Positions 5,202-5,352 of a DNA stretch of 5,352 nucleotides are shown here, in pieces (the stretch's first letter is position 1; each line of letters opens with the position of its first letter). Source of the DNA: Acetobacteraceae bacterium (GTDB lineage: Bacteria; Pseudomonadota; Alphaproteobacteria; Acetobacterales; Acetobacteraceae); NCBI GenBank assembly GCA_027311485.1, contig DAICYU010000322.1, forward strand, positions 1 through 5,352, written 5' to 3'. The notes under the pieces were generated by a model. It had not been told where the DNA came from. It was given only the letters and a program-made list of their open reading frames with translations, and did not search any database. The translations under genes were made by a program, and so were the position numbers.

Positions 5202-5352
5202 ATGAAATCATCCGCTGAAAGGAATATTCATGACCAGCCGAGAGACGCAGGGCCAAGCGTCAATGCGTATGGCGCGGAATTCCTAAATGCCCGTATCATT
5301 TCACATTATATAATTCCTATTCGTTACGGAATTTTCTGTTGCGATTGCGGGT
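5202..5352 (+). CDS. Possible divergent gene, 5' part only, runs off the window
   Basis: From ATG 5202-5204 the frame stays open for 49 complete further codons to the last base. The translation begins MKSSAERNIHDQPRD and ends in a Cys-rich stretch, GIFCCDCG; I recognise no family. In favour: an open frame through an AT-rich stretch, an upstream TATAAT and a GGAGG at 5181-5185. Against: that GGAGG is 16 nt from this ATG and fits better a GTG at 5191 that stops after four codons, with its TGA overlapping this ATG. About 41% of third positions are G or C, far below the roughly 70% sampled in the dehydrogenase and Hint genes, and rare codons such as ATA occur. It may be a horizontally acquired gene or just non-coding. 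Confidence 0.25.
   Translation, partial: MKSSAERNIHDQPRDAGPSVNAYGAEFLNARIISHYIIPIRYGIFCCDCG
5230..5286 (+). CDS. Possible 18-residue leader peptide or chance ORF
   Basis: ATG 5230-5232 is preceded by AAAGGA (5218-5223) at an ideal 6-nt spacing, the best ribosome-binding site in this end of the window. The frame encodes MTSRETQGQASMRMARNS and stops at TAA 5284-5286. The next three bases are another in-frame ATG (5287) that opens an 8-residue ORF ending at TAA 5311-5313. It lies inside the longer open frame starting at 5202, in a different register. No homology is recognisable; a regulatory leader is possible, chance is at least as likely. Confidence 0.15.
   Translation: MTSRETQGQASMRMARNS
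5305..5314. repeat. AT palindrome with a -10-like hexamer on both strands
   Basis: ATTATATAAT is its own reverse complement and contains TATAAT on the plus strand (5309-5314) and on the minus strand (5310-5305). It lies in the most AT-rich stretch of the window. No -35 hexamer was found at 16-18 nt on either strand, so promoter function is only suggested. Confidence 0.3.

Overview
The window looks like chromosomal DNA from a high-GC alphaproteobacterium. The genes have G or C at most third codon positions. The Hint-domain protein at 4109-5026 has the sequence style I associate with Acetobacteraceae and related Rhodospirillales or Hyphomicrobiales. That placement is an inference from protein style, since there is no rRNA or other taxonomic marker here.

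Layout from left to right. Positions 1-258 hold a perfect 14-bp inverted repeat (15-47), probably the end of an upstream transcript, and then the leader of a plus-strand gene. Positions 259-1332 (+) encode an Ldh_2-family NAD(P)-dependent hydroxycarboxylate dehydrogenase, closest by eye to E. coli YbiC/HcxB. Positions 1333-1494 separate two convergent genes and contain a long GC-rich hairpin (1374-1417) and a smaller one (1444-1468).

Positions 1495-4065 (-) form a compact three-gene ABC importer operon, read right to left: periplasmic substrate-binding protein (SsuA/TauA/NMT1 type, 3052-4065), ATPase (2273-3055) and inner-membrane permease (1495-2286). The genes overlap by 4 and 14 nt, so they are almost certainly co-translated. 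Together they should import a small organic solute, with sulfonates, nitrate-like anions and pyrimidine precursors being the substrates known for this superfamily. The substrate cannot be read from the sequence. The dehydrogenase could act on the imported compound, but the genes are convergent, so this is only a neighbourhood argument.

Upstream of the importer, on the same strand and only 43 nt away, lies the most unusual gene of the window (4109-5026, -). Its N-terminal half is a bacterial Hint (Hedgehog/intein, Hint_2-type) domain and its C-terminal half has the pattern of a degenerate histidine-kinase-type ATPase (HATPase_c) fold. The nucleophilic cysteine is shifted by one residue, and the ATP-binding N and G boxes are eroded.

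Positions 5027-5352 are AT-richer, with no complete gene. They hold a perfect TATAAT hexamer, a possible divergent plus-strand gene that runs off the window (from 5202), short ORFs, a 10-bp AT palindrome and a distant inverted pair of a CGTAACG-type motif. No tRNA, rRNA, insertion sequence or CRISPR array was seen. Long antisense ORFs across all four main genes are shadows caused by high GC.
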